This document shows, in pieces, positions 32,607 through 44,064 of a stretch of 64,000 bases of DNA (position 1 is the first letter of the stretch; each line of letters opens with the position of its first letter). Both the position numbers and the translations under genes were made by a program. The notes beneath the pieces were generated by a model. It ran no database searches, was not told the DNA's origin, and saw only the letters and a list, made by a program, of their open reading frames with translations. The stretch covers positions 1,767,863-1,831,862 of the forward strand of contig JAOTOM010005181.1 in assembly GCA_034440615.1 (NCBI GenBank), written 5' to 3'. Origin of the DNA: Ashinkailepas kermadecensis. Taxonomy: Eukaryota > Arthropoda > Thecostraca > Neolepadidae.

Positions 32607-34840
32607 CTATACTTGGTGAGAGGCCGTTTTCAATGTCATTGATCAAAATTGCAAACAACGCAACGCTAAGTACGCTCCCCTGTGGTACACCGTTCTCCTG
32701 CACAAAACGTGGAGACACATGGTTTCCGACGCGGACACGGAAGGTACGATCACACAGGAAGTTTTTTAAAAACGTTCCCATGGGTCCACGTATTCCGTGG
32801 TTCCAAACTTTCCTAAGTATCCCGTATCGCCACACCGTGTCATAAGCAGCCTCAATATCGAGAACAAAAATTGCTCCCAGGTGGCTGTTTTGCATGAAGT
32901 TGTGCCTTATTTCTGTGTCTAGTCGTAAAACGTGATCCAGAGCGCTACGATTTTTCCTGAACCCACACTGTGAGTTTGTGAGGATGCCTTCTTTCTCGAG
33001 AAACCAACTAAGGCGAATGTTTATCATCCGCTCCATGAGCTTACAGACGCATGATGTCAGAGATGGGGCGATAATGTAGAGGATCGCGGCCAGTCTTGCC
33101 TGGTTTCACGATAGGGATTATAATGGCTTCTCGCCAAGAAGAGGGAAAATCGCCGCCGAGCCACAATGAGTTGAAAGAGGCAAGAAGGGACGAGCGCAGG
33201 ACGGAAGGCGCGTTAGCATGTCGTTGTGGATTCCATCAGGTCCCTCCGACGTAGTCCGGAGTGATCCGATGGCGAAAGTTAGTTCTTTCATTGTAAAACG
33301 ACGATTGTATGGATGGCGCACAGAGGTGGTAAAATCAACTGGCATCAACTCACATGCAGCTTTGTGGCGTAAGAACTCAGGATGATCAGTGCTGCCTCGA
33401 CTTCTTTGTGATATAGCACGACCAATCTCATAGGCAACTTCCGCAGGGTCAATGATGTCCTGGTCGGCTATTCGCAACACAGGAAGGGGGACTGAACAGT
33501 ATGTACGGCAATTATTTTTACTCGAGACCACACCTGTGACGAGGAGCTAGACCGATTCAGAGCAGTGATATATGCCCTCCATGATGTACGTTTGGCTTCT
33601 GAAATGGTACGACGCACCACCATGAGATTATTTGTGGTACTATTGTGATTGAATGCTTTGAATGCGCGGCGTCGTGCTCGAATGGCATCTCGACATGCAG
33701 TGGTCCACCACGGGACAGGGGTTCGACGAGGGGATCCGGACGTTTTCGGAATGCACCCTGGTGCTGCCTCTAAAAGTAGCGATGTGAATCTATCTATTGA
33801 GTGTAGTTCTTGTCCAGTAGAACTGGAGAATGTGTCCTTGAGTCGATCTTCGAATTTGTCCCAGTCAGCCTTGCGTAGGTTCCATCGCTGGGGTCTGATA
33901 CCCAAGTTTGAGTCTCCTCTATATGTCAGCCAGATGGGAAAATGGTCACTACCCATGGGGTCGTCAGATACTGACCAGTCAAAATATTGTGCCAGTTGTG
34001 GGCTACACAGACTCAAATCTAGCGCCGAGGTATGCCCAGTTGGCATCGTTAAGTGGGTGCGAGTGCCTGTGTTTAAAACGCATAACGATTCTTCCATGAT
34101 GAACGACTGCAAGATGCGACCTCTCGTGTTCACATTTTCGCAGCCCCACATGGTGTGGTGCGAGTTAAAATCTCCTAAAACTAAAAAAGGGGAGGGTAGT
34201 TCTAAAATTAGCCGGACGAGCTCACCTCGGGTAAAACCAGTCCCAGGAGGTAGATATATAGAACATATCGTTATAGAAATACTACCTAACTGGATGCGCG
34301 CCGCTACTGCTTGGAGGTCTGTCTTTAGCACGACCTCTCTAGCTCCGACACTATTGTGAACAGCCAGCATCACTCCACCGTGCTCAATTGTGTCAGTCAG
34401 TAGGTCCTTCCGAAACACTGCGTACTCCTTCAAGGTGTAGGAAATGTCAGGTCGCAGCTTGCTCTCTTGAAGGCACACCGCGACAGGGCAGTGCTGATTT
34501 AAGACAACCTGGATCTCCTGGGCACTGTTCTTAAAACCTCTGCAGTTCCATTGTAAAAAGGACTGCTTGGGAAACATGTAAAGTTTCACTAGAAGGAATA
34601 TTGCAGCTCTTTAGGAATATTGCAGCTCTGCAGCTATAAGATGGATGAAGTAGTCAGTAATAACTATGACGGATAACACGCGTTTTTTAAAACTGTATCT
34701 CCGTTCTCCCCCCGAGCGAGGGGATCGCTGATGACTCAGAGGTCATATCTCCACCCGGTCCAAGGGACTGGGTCCTGGGGCGGGAGCTCGGCGATCCATG
34801 GTCCGGCGGAGAGCCAGACGCCCCCCCCCCCCTGCGCTTA

Positions 34841-35042
34841 CAATTTCCACAGTCACCTTCATTTTGTGTTTTAGTTTTTTTTTAATGTTTTTATTTTATT
34901 CCGTTTTTGCTTTTTTCCTATTCTAATTGGTAACTAAGCGTCTATTGTCCGTTTTTCGCGCAAAAGAACACCATGAATGCCACAATTTAAAGGATATCTA
35001 AAGTAAGCACCATATACCACAAGACTAAATCTTCCTTGGTCA
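34841..35042. other. Spacer flanking the LINE nest
   Basis: T-rich sequence continuing from 24219 after removal of the nest. Nothing supported. Confidence 0.35.
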
Positions 35043-35231
35043 GCCATGAAGGGTTGGTTGGTTGGTTATTGGTTTTACGACACGTCGACCGTTGAGTCAT
35101 ATAGCGTCGCCAATCTCTCACGCCGATTGGTCGCGGGCGAAGAGTAGCGACAAGTGAGATTCGAACCCACAATCTTTCGATTGCGAGACGAGCATCTTAC
35201 CCCTAGACCACTCGTCCCCGCCATGAAGGGT
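35043..35231 (-). mobile_element. tRNA-derived SINE family 1 with 12-bp TSD
   Basis: gccatgaagggt at 35043-35054 and 35220-35231 flank 165 bp. On the minus strand: head ggggacgagtggtctagggg, B-box ggttcgaatct, body with ccaatcggcgtgagagattg, and tail (ccaa)n. Confidence 0.93.
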
Positions 35232-35306
35232 GCTTAACCTTATTTAATATAATTTGTCTATTGGGAATTAACCTATCCTGACCTTCAAACAGTTGTCTTT
35301 TACCAT

Positions 35307-35500
35307 TCTCCACATTTCATATTGGTTATTGGTTATTGGTTTTACGACACGTCGACCGTTGAGTCATATAGCGTCGCCAATCTCTCACGCCGATTGGTCG
35401 CGGGCGAAGAGTAGCGACAGGTGAGATTCGAATCCACAATCTTTCGATTGTGAGACGAGCATCTAACCCCTAGACCACTCGTCCCCTCTCCAAATTTCAT
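35307..35500 (-). mobile_element. tRNA-derived SINE family 1, second nearby copy
   Basis: tctccacatttcat (35307-35320) and tctccaaatttcat (35487-35500), one mismatch, flank a 166-bp copy nearly identical to the one at 35.05 kb and in the same orientation. Two independent insertions within 300 bp, since the target duplications differ. Confidence 0.92.
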
Positions 35501-35599
35501 AAGCATCTAAGCCCATCAATAACTATTTCCAAACAAATTCACTCAGGAAGTTCCTGAGCTCATTGTAATTCCCTTTATAAAAATTTGGAATCAATGATA

Positions 35600-36270
35600 T
35601 AGTGATCCTACACATAAAACATATCAGGATAAGTGTATAATGTTATGATCACTATTACCAAAAGTCTCTCCAATGTTCACATTCTGCACACAATTTTTCT
35701 CATTTGCAAGCACCAGATGTAACATTTGATTTCCCCTTGTAGGTTCATGTTTCATTTGAAAGAAGAAACTTTCCTCAAAACAAGCCATGAAACTTCTTCC
35801 TGATTTGCTTAGACATCTAGTTTTGTCTCCCACCCCTGCTGTGTTGAAATACCCCAACAATACAGTTTTTCCATGCACTCTCCTACTTATCTCTTCCTGC
35901 ATCAACCTGCCAGTGCCTTTCATTCTGCCCTGGTGGCCTAAAGAATGCCCCAATCCTAAAGCTTGGTCCGTTCTCCAGAATGATATCCAACAACAAATTA
36001 TACTCCTGTATTATGTACCCTATCCTCGACGGAATGATATTTCATAATTTGCCTCACATACAAGAGTATCCCTCCTCCTACCCTTGCCTTCATTTGATGA
36101 GCATGCTGTAGCCTGTCAATTCAAATTATTGCAAGTTATCTCCAAAAATGCTTTCATTAACCCATTCTTCAATCATGCATATCAAATCTAGCTTTTCAGA
36201 CATGTGGATGCAGTTCCCCAATTTTGTTCCCAACACTTCTGGCATTTACATAAAAACATGACAAGTTATT
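35600..36270 (-). pseudogene. CR1-type LINE endonuclease relic
   Basis: Minus strand, degraded. Near 36260 a frame reads VNARSVGNKIGEL, LDLICMIEEWVNE, matching MLNAQSIRSKFDEFK..TEAWVSE of the CR1 at 47.7 kb. Further on come LLGYFNTAG (for GDFN), FFFQMKHEPTRGNQMLHLVL and ETFGNSDHNIIHLS, the catalytic SDH block. Stops and shifts throughout. Confidence 0.75.
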
Positions 36271-36496
36271 CCTTCTCTTGCTTGCAATACTCCTCTCTTT
36301 ATCAGCTACCCCCCCCATGCCTGCCTGTGCCGTTTTACTTATTATATTCAATATTTTTATCAGCTATATCCCCCCGTGACCGGCCTAGCTGCCCGTTTCC
36401 TACTCATATTCATATTCAGAATGCTGCTGTTCCTCGTGATGTCATACCAGACTTTGGTTTCAGCGCCGCATAAGTCGTGTGACATGGCATTGGATA
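36271..36496. other. Spacer
   Basis: Contains a repeated atcagcta..cccccc motif (36300 and 36360) about 60 bp apart. No gene. Confidence 0.4.
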
Positions 36497-36706
36497 GCCA
36501 ACGAACGAGTTGTTTGTTTGTTTATTGGGTGGTTCACGACGCGCTTTTTGCACATTCACGGCTAATGGCGCCGCCCACACTGTTTCGCCGGTGGGCCACG
36601 GGATTGGGAAATAGCCCGAGCGGTGCGAGTGTCGAACCCGGGACCTTTGGTATCCAGAGCCCAACACCCTAACCACTCGGCCATCCCCGCCCCGCCAACG
36701 AACGAG
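36497..36706 (-). mobile_element. tRNA-derived SINE family 2 with 13-bp TSD
   Basis: gccaacgaacgag at 36497-36509 and 36694-36706 flank a 184-bp insert. Minus strand: tRNA-like head ggggatggccgagtggttag, B-box ggttcgacact, unrelated body ending before an (aaac)n tail. Distinct from family 1 in both head and body. Confidence 0.9.
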
Positions 36707-38035
36707 ATGACATTTTTTATGGAATTGCCTTCCTACCACCCTATACACATCTCTCCTAGCCACAGGTAGTAAAAACTGAGCACATCTCTGTTACCCTCAG
36801 ACAACGGTGAAACAAGCACATCATATACATCCAATCATAAAGAAAGGGAAGTAATGCATCGTCAAACTTGTAGCTCTTACTTCCTACTTGACATCCCTCA
36901 GTTCCAGCATAAAAAGATGAATACCCTTTTGCAATCACACACTCTAAACACCCTCAGTTTCATCTGGGTTTCTACAACCTAAAAGTTGCCAGTTCTAGTA
37001 GGCAATGAATGCAATGATATACAACTTTTTTCCCTAAATTCGCTACATAGTAAGTAGCCTTTAACCCGGCAGCATATGCGATAGTATTCAGCCAGCTTCA
37101 GGCTGCTGTGGGAGTGATATTTAACAGGAATATATCCTGGGGAGCAACTGGGGAGGGTTCTCGAGATATCCTTTCGATATCTCAAAAACCAATGACAATG
37201 GGCCGATATTGCCCATTCAAAGCGCCTAGAGGAAAGCCCGGGATCATGCAATCCGCCATCGAGGTCCCAATGACACCAAGAGCCGAGTCGGGCAAAAATA
37301 TATCGATGACTGCAGGAACGGTCACCAAATGTTCAACCAGAGGGGTAGCCAAGGGGCGTACTCGATGGACCGGCATAGCTCCATCGGGGTACGAAAAGCA
37401 ACATTTTTTAAGACGAAGCACACAAATAATTATCGAATTGCACAATGAATTGTGGCCTTAATCCGAAGAGCTTTGGATTTTCAGGGTTCGATAGGTAATA
37501 CTTCGTCGCGTTATCAATCTACTTTTTTGTTTTGAAGATTGGGGGTTCCCCCCCCCCCTTTCCCCCCGAACGTATTTTCTGTGATAGATCGCGTGCCCGT
37601 GCGCCGTTTGCCTTGCCTTGCGATGTACGCGCGCAGATACGCATATTCCACGCAAGTCACGTCTCAGAATTTGTCTGCCAGATAGCTTGCATACTCTGGC
37701 TTAGTATTAAAGTTTGGCATACTCTACCACTTTCAGGGTAAACTTATCATGGACAAAGCAAAATGTTGAGGGACAGTTTCAGTAAGTGCCAAGAAACATG
37801 GAAAAGTTCGAACTGAGTGTTTAAAAATACCACACGAGGAAAAAGAATTACAGAAGATAAAAAGTGTGGATTGAAGTGATATAGCGGCGGAAAGGTAATA
37901 AAAGGCCTATCTGAAGAATGCAGCCGAAAAAGAGGTTAAAGCTTTGTCGATTAATTGCATGCCATAAAGAAATAGCATGCCAATTGGATTCCATTCAGCA
38001 TGCACTGGTGATAAAGGAAGTTGTGGCATACATAC
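36707..38035. other. RAD54B-like intron; nothing recognised
   Basis: A C-run near 37549 and a conserved-looking open stretch on both strands at 37108-37461 without any known motif. No exon boundaries that I trust. Confidence 0.35.
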
Positions 38036-38339
38036 CTGACGTCTCTTTGAGAATCCTCAGTGACTGAAATATTCTCAGCTTCACTGTCTCGGATCACACT
38101 TGCTTGTTCAGCTGACCCACTTTTTTCATGAGTTGGCTGTTGCTTGACAACAGTTGCAATGCGCGGCCCTGGCAAGCTGCCAGAGAGCCTCATGGGAAGT
38201 TTCAGTGTACTCTCCGTTTCAGTGCTCGGTTCTTCCAAAAGACTGAGGACCTCTGTAAGAGGTCGCCTGTGTACTTCCTGTCGTGATGTTTCAATGGGCA
38301 ATGGTGTTCTGGAAGGTGCGGTGATGGTAACGGCATTAG
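38036..38339 (-). CDS. RAD54B-like: Probable RAD54B-like N-terminal exon (disordered region)
   Basis: A 304-bp exon with a textbook acceptor (gtttctttttcag) and donor (gacgtcag|gtatgt). It starts in phase 1, matching the 33-bp exon upstream, and ends in phase 2, exactly the phase needed by the exon at 22684-22825. About 100 codons, rich in Ser, Thr, Glu and Pro (such as LSLLEEPSTETESTLKLPMR), with no folded domain. RAD54B N-termini are of this kind, so assignment to the same gene rests on phase, strand and position, not on similarity. No stops in frame. Confidence 0.65.
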
Positions 38340-38553
38340 CTGAAAAAGAAACGACCAAGATTATTGCTCTGCTTGATTGCTTGTGGTGCTGAAGCGAGGA
38401 GGGCCATTAAATTGAAATCCAAGAACGTTGCATACAATAATTACATCTAATCACATTCGATGAGCAGCGACAAATCACAATACATGATTTGACACTTAAT
38501 AACAGCAGGACGTCGGTCTCTTATTGTCTACCCAAGGATCACAAGTTACGTAC

Positions 38554-38586
38554 CACTCTGCACCGTCGTCTCTGGCTGCGGGAGAC
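38554..38586 (-). CDS. RAD54B-like: 33-bp symmetric microexon upstream of RAD54B-like exons
   Basis: Acceptor gtgtcttctccgcag and donor gtg|gtacgtaac flank exactly 33 bp. In the phase required by the next exon it codes LPQPETTVQS. Its length is a multiple of three and both ends are phase 1, so it can be skipped without changing the frame, as expected for an alternatively used exon. Inferred from splice signals only. Confidence 0.5.
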
Positions 38587-38679
38587 CTGCGGAGAAGACA
38601 CCCTGCATGATTGAGCGCATTGTCAAACAGCTCTTGTGATTCGTACCAACATGCCGTTTTCCCTCAAAACTGGCTCGGA

Positions 38680-39611
38680 TTACAGTGTCTTAATGTTCAA
38701 GCATGGTCAACTGTAGAGCGATGTTTTCGAAACCCACACTGAGCCGCCGTAAAAAGCTTCGTTCCTCCAAGCGCCACATCAGTCGCAGGCTAACAAACTT
38801 TTCCATTAATTTACAAAGGCATGATGTAAGCGAAATCGGTCGATAGTGCAGGGAGGCAAGGCCACTCATACCTGATTGTAATAACGGGATAATGGTGGCC
38901 TCTCGCCAAGAGGGAGGGAACTCACCTCCGTTCCAGACGGCGTTAAACGTATTGAGCAATACTGCAAGCGCATTAGGGGGGAGGTAACGAATCATCTCAT
39001 TATGTACGGTGTCCGGCCTCAACGTAAGGTACTAGTTGCCGACATCAACTCCGCCATGGTAAAAGGTAGATTATAAGAGTATTATTGCTCAGTTTGAAAC
39101 TCAATGGGTGTGGACTCGCAGTGGGCTTTATGTCGCCTAAACACTGTTTTTTGCTACTGTTTGTGCTGCGTTCCGCAAATGCTCCAGCGATATTATTGGC
39201 AACATTGAGTGGTTCCAATACTTCACCGTCTACGTGTAGAACGGGCAGTGAAATTGACCTAAACTGGCCTGAAATGCGGCTTACTTGCGCCCACACTTGT
39301 GACAAGGGAGTCGGTCGATTCAGCTTACTGATGTAAGATCCCCAAGACAGCCTCTTTCCCTCGCGAATTGTGCGGCGTATAGCAGCCTTTGTTTTCTGAA
39401 ATGCTAATAGATTTTCGGTGGTACTGTTGTTGTCAAATTTTCGTCAGGGCACGGCGCCGCTTACTGGTAGCCACTCTGCACTCCTCGGTCCACCACGGGA
39501 GGGGTGTACATCGTGGAGTGCTAGTAGTACGAAGAATACATTCAAGAGCACACTGTACAATTATGGAGGTAAAAACTTCCATAGGCATCACACATGAAGT
39601 GTCATATGCCT
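38680..39611 (-). pseudogene. I-type LINE fragment (endonuclease end to RT start)
   Basis: Minus strand. TPLPWWTEECRVATSKRRRA near 39500, VWAQVSRISGQF with VLHVDGEVLEP near 39280, then WREATIIPLLQSGMSGLASLHYRPISLTSC near 38930-38840 (given here in two joined motifs, WREATIIPLLQSG and HYRPISLTSC) and CKLMEKFVSLRLMW. It shares the order and motifs of the 24-34-kb LINEs but is clearly older. The MITE at 39612 abuts its 5' side. Confidence 0.8.
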
Positions 39612-40449
39612 TAGCCCGCGCCGTCTCGGGGGGTTGATAACCGCCGCGGGCCACCACCCCTAAGGTTTTCCGCGGATAAGGCAAGAACGGCGCGCGGCAG
39701 CGCGCCGAAATTTGGCATACCTTCTCCTACATAAATTTGGCATGTTGTGTCAAAATTTTCGAGTGAAGTCATCTAGGGTCAACGAGTTAGCCATGGTCAA
39801 GTGAGGTCATCTCCAGAAATGTTCAACCAGTCGTCATGCTTTAACGTAGATATATTTTAATGAAACTTTCAGCGTTTGCTTATCTTTAGGGACGAAACAA
39901 AACGCACCAGAGGAATTTTTTTTTTTCCGTTTTTGATTGCTTATTAGTTTTGCATATTTGCCCATAAAAGCTAAAATTGAAGATTCTGGATAAAGTAAGC
40001 ATATTTTATGAGAGTAAGTTGACTTCGAACGTTTTTTTCGGTACACTCTACCCATTATAAAAAGAAAAGTTAAAGAAAATTGAACACTCAAAATTTTGAA
40101 ATTTTGAAAAAAATTGTTTTTTGGGTGGGTACAATTTTTTAGGGCCATGGTCGATTTCGCCTTCCTTTCCTGATTCCAAATATGTATTTTTTTCTTCAAA
40201 TCTCCCCCAAAATGAACTCCCCAGAGCCAAAAACATGATGTAAGTCATGAAAACTTAGGCCCTCTTGTGACGTCACTTTTGGGGGGATAAAATTTTGGGG
40301 TCGTATCTGGCCCTACTCGTCGAGCGCTTTCCGATGACACCTCTTTCGTTTTCGTGCGACGCTTAGTTTGGAGATTAGAGGGGGGTTGTATCAACCCCCA
40401 CCCCCCGAGACGGGGTGTGAGGATAAGACCGGAAAGACGGGGAGGGTTA
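39612..40449 (-). mobile_element. TTAA-flanked MITE, copy 1 (piggyBac-like ends)
   Basis: About 838 bp. The left end reads ttagcccgcgccgtctcggg and the right end, reverse-complemented, reads ttaaccctccccgtctttcc, so both ends fit ttaaccc.cccc.tct. Internal landmarks (ccgcggata, ccgatgacacctctttcgtt, gacgtcact) recur in inverse order in the copies at 43.1 and 45.4 kb. Target TTAA and CCC-starting inverted ends suggest a non-autonomous piggyBac relative. No coding capacity. Confidence 0.75.
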
Positions 40450-40599
40450 AAATATGTCTGAAGCCGAGCAATAAATATCGGCCATTGAACGTTTTTAAAC
40501 CTCCACCGCTGTGGCCTAATACAACTTTGACCATATCAGCGATCAATAGAGCAAAAGCAGGGAGCTCCTGTCTGCTCCAGGAAAATGTTCAATTAGTAC

Positions 40600-43131
40600 T
40601 AGACTTCAGATATGACATTTCAAGAAAAGAAATGTACTAACAGGTTTCAGTAAATCTTCTCATAAAGGTAACTAATATTTATTTATGTCATTTTTCCAAT
40701 GCAATGTTGATGAACGTGATTAACATGATGTAATCACTCACTTCCCCTACAAATGTTTCAATTTCAGTAGCAAAGCAAAACACCAAAAAGGGGCTTTGAG
40801 TTGGGTTATCATAAAGCAATGCTAAAACGAAAAAGTGTAACATAACATAACCTGACACAACCAAACCACCCATATAATTTGTTTTCCATTGAAGTGTCAC
40901 CAAAAATTTTGGCAATGTTTTCCAACTTAAAAAGCAGCTTAGCCCAAACTAAGCAAGCATAACATTTGCTTGTTTCATGGAGGTAAATTTGTTGAAGTGA
41001 TTAAGATCATGTGACCACTCATTTCTGGTGCAAATACATCCTTTTTAATTGGGGAGCAAAATAATGGTAAACATATAGAAAACCCTAGGCCATTTTTTTC
41101 AAAGATGGTTTTTTCTGGTGCTTTCAAATGTGAATTGAATGTAATTGATACTCATTTCTTTAGGAAATATAAAGTTGCAAGCAATATGATAATTTTGTGC
41201 TTGAATGTATCCTATGAATTCTTGGATTTTGTGTCCAATACAACATTTATGAACATGATTAAGATGATGTGACCAATGCCTTGCTATGCAAATACTCACT
41301 TTTCAGTCAGCAAGCAAAATAGCACCAAACAAATGGGCTTGGAGTTAAGCAACACCCAGACTGCAAAGTATGGCACTACCCCAGACACTTCACAGACATA
41401 TGCATAATAACAAGAAAATCACAACAATTTGAGAAAACCACAACAATTAACAGGATGCACCACATTTATATCAGATAATAGCTGCCAAATGTTTACAGCC
41501 AACAAACCCATGCTGCCTAATTCAGCTGTGCCCCATGCAGCTTGAAATAGCAGGTTGGGATGTGCAGGAAGTTGCTTATGCTTTAATCATGTTACATGTG
41601 CATTTTTGCATTGAGTGAGCCACATCAGGCTGCTTGCCATACTTTGCAGTCTGGGGAACATAGCATACAAATAATGCAAAGAAATAAAAAAGCAACATAA
41701 CCTATCCTAACCTAGCAAAACCATTCTTGTGCAATTTAGTTTTTTTCTCAAATACCTAACATTTTTTGTCAGAATTTTCTAACTTAAAAAAGCCTCATCC
41801 AGCCTAATATAAGCTAGCCTGATCTGCTCTTGAAGAGAAAGAATTTCCCTTTGGTATTCCCTCCCCAAAAACTCAAAATATTCTAGATTTACAAAAAGCT
41901 TAACCCAGCCTAACCACACCAAACTCCTTTGCTTACTTGATGGAGGCAAAATGTGTGTAAATGTGTCTCATGAACATGCTAAATCATAATAATACTGTTT
42001 CAAGTATAAAAATATATAATGAAGAATAATCTAAAACTACAACAAAAAGGTTAACCAAAAAAACTAGCCTAACCTAGTCTACCAATGTTTGATCAAACCC
42101 ACTGCTGCATCAACTAAAACCTAGTGATGTTGAATGAACTAAAACCTACCTGCATTATTGCAGTTTAAGGTACCTACAGGACAAGTTTTGATTTTACACA
42201 CATTTTACCTCCATGAAGCAAACAAGCAACTTAGGTTTGGTTGGGTTATGCTAGATTAGGCTTTTGTTTTAAGTTAAAAACATTTTTTTTTAATGGATGG
42301 ATTTTTTTATTCATATTGTATTTTTCAAAAACAGGTCAGGCAGGGTTAGGTTTGGTTTGTTTAATTTGAAAAGTTGTGAGGAATTTCTTTTTTTTTACTT
42401 TCCATTTTTTTTTAAAGAAGTTATTTTCTTGCATGGAAGGTTAGGCTATGTTAGGTTAGTACACGTTATATTTTTGGTAAATTTCAGCATAAGGTAATTT
42501 ATCATTCCCTGGAATTTCTTCTTTATTTAATGCAATGTTTATGAATGTGCTGCACATGATGTGGCCTCTCATTTCCTCTGCAAATGCATACCATTCAGTT
42601 GGGAGGCAAAATAACACCGAAAAAGGGACTTGATGTTGGGTAATATATCATAAAATTCATAAATTTCATAGTGTTAAGGCTTAATAAGAGCCACAGGGGT
42701 CCATCTGGGTCAAGCCCATCTAGAAAAGATACCAGAAAAGTGCATAGTACAGAAAAGTACATATCATAAAAAGTAATGTTCAAAATAAAGAAAAAAGTAA
42801 CATAACCTTACATAGCCTAGCATAACCTTCCATGCAAGAAAGCAACTTTTTGTAATGCAAAATTTCCTTCTTTTTTATTTCAAATTAAAAAACCTAACCT
42901 AACCTAACCTAAGCTAGCCTGAATAATTTTTGAAGAACAAAAAATATTTGTATTTTACACAATTGTTTTTTTCTAACTCAACAAAAGCCTAGCCTAACAT
43001 AACTTGAACCTTTTTCTTTGCTTTGAACATTGCATTTTACTACATTACCCAACTCCATGTCCCTTTTTTAGTGCTATTTTGCCTCCCAACTGAAGAGTAT
43101 GCATTTGCTGCAGATTTGAGTGGTTACATCA
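40600..43131. repeat. AT-rich field of dispersed ~100-bp modules with CCTAA runs
   Basis: A module with atgaacatgattaagatgat, gtgaccactcattt, tgcaaat, a g-g-aggcaaaataacacc block and ggacttg..gttgggtaat recurs near 40700, 40985, 41240, 41950 (partial), 42535 and, inverted, 43020-43130, with another at 43712. Runs of cctaacctaacc occur at about 41700, 42060 and 42897. No open frames of note. Confidence 0.7.
42640..42790 (-). mobile_element. CR1 LINE 3'-end fragment
   Basis: Reverse complement of the 3' end of the CR1 at 46.1-51.0 kb: cataaaattcataaatttca tail, then aaggcttaataagagccaca and gggtccatctgggtcaagcc. A 5'-truncated copy of about 150 bp inserted between modules of the AT-rich field. 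Confidence 0.8.
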
Positions 43132-44064
43132 TGGTAACCCTCCCCATCTTTGGGTTAGATCCTTATACCCTGTCTTGAAGGGAGATTGATACAAGCCCCC
43201 CCCCCCTCTAATCTCCAAACTAAGCATTGCATGAAAACGAAAGAGGTGCCATCGGAAAGTGTTCTACAAGTAGGGCCAGAAACCACCCAAAAAATGTTAT
43301 CCCCACAAAAGATGTCACTAGGGGGTCTATGTTTTCACAACTGACTACATGTTCTTGGCTCTGTGGAGTCCATTTTGGGGAGACTTGAAAAACAAAACAA
43401 TCAAAACAAAAACAAAACAAAAATCAAAAACAAAGCAAAAATCAAAAGTTCCTTTGGTGCATTTTGTTTCCTCCCTAAAGATAAGCAAACACTGGAAGTT
43501 TATTAAAATATCTTTATCCATTAAAGCATGACTGGTTGAACTTTTCTGGAGGTGACCTCACTTGACCTTGACTAACCCATTGACCCTAGATGACATGACC
43601 TCATGCAGCTTGGCATTCTTACACTATCCATGGAAAACCTTATGGGGGAGGGGGGCACATATTGGTAAATTTTTGATTAAAGGTGTTTTTGTAATTTTGG
43701 GAATACTTTTCAGAATGTGATGTTTATGAACATGACTAAGAAGATGTGACCACTCATTTTCGGTGCTGATGCTTACTTTTCAATTTGGATAATAACGTCA
43801 CATTGGTATGGTGTAATGACGTCATAGGTATGGCACTGGCTTGACTAGCTATAATAGCACTGAGTCCTGCTTACTTGTTATCAACTGGCTAATGCTACAA
43901 ACAGTTGCTGCTACTAAATGCTATTCAAAATGCTAACCAAAAACACCGTGCCTCTTGGTATCTCCATGGGTTTAATTGAAAATAGTGAAAAAAATTTAGC
44001 ATTCATAAAATCTTTTTTGAAAATATTTACCCACATACCAACCCCCGAGATGGGTGGGTTAACC
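43132..44064 (+). mobile_element. TTAA-flanked MITE, copy 2 (diverged)
   Basis: Left end gtaaccctccccatctttgg, right end cgagatgggtgggttaac. Orientation is opposite to copy 1. 43190-43660 matches the core of copy 1 in inverse order (gccatcggaaagtg, gatgtcacta, gaccctagatgacatgacct, ccatggaaaacctta). About 370 bp between 43665 and 44035 has no match in the other copies and includes one AT-field module at 43712. Confidence 0.6.

Larger units (their letters stand above)
26056..32620 (-). mobile_element. Full-length I-type LINE nested in another LINE
   Basis: The 14-bp duplication ctatacttggtgag (26056-26069 and 32607-32620) bounds a 6.54-kb element that holds a 5' UTR, ORF1, ORF2, a 3' UTR with the stem-loop ggggcgcatc..cgcgccca near 26094-26134, and a (taac)n-type tail (gttagttagtta on the plus strand). 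The target is coding sequence of the outer LINE's RT, which resumes cleanly on the other side. Only a few frame breaks are present, making this the youngest large insertion in the window. It belongs to an I-superfamily lineage, since it carries RNase H. Confidence 0.95.
24220..34820 (-). mobile_element. Outer I-type LINE, 5'-truncated, split by a nested LINE
   Basis: Two parts, 24220-26069 and 32621-34820, form one ~4.05-kb element. The 3' end has a ttgattgattg tail and stem-loop at 24237-24272. It is flanked by a C-run plus tgcgctta at 24200-24219 and 34821-34840, read as a ~20-bp target duplication. ORF2 starts at 34589: endonuclease FLQWNCRGFKN, VAVCLQESKL, LGDFNSHHTMWGCEN, SDHFPIW; RT with NGVPQGSVLSVALFAILIND broken just before LFVDDLAIW; RNase H TYTDGSKTAHGTGCAF, HASVYTAELVAIIKAL, CWIPSHTGITGNELADAA; Cys/His end CSRCGSPMTVRHILFSC. 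Frameshifts occur near 33040-33120 and 33480. The 5' end lies in the C-terminal part of ORF1. The insert is at the RT palm, between motifs B and C. Confidence 0.93.

Noticed and set aside
26245..34820. Host reverse transcriptase or telomerase-like gene
   Set aside because: The domain order endonuclease-RT-RNase H-Cys/His, the target duplications and the 3' stem-loop show non-LTR retrotransposons.
37108..37461. Complementary open frames on both strands
   Set aside because: No domain motif, no splice context and no repeat partner, so I cannot support a gene.
42890..42925. Interstitial telomere tract
   Set aside because: The cctaacctaacctaacct runs are only three to four units long and embedded in the dispersed-module field. 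They are too short to call telomeric.
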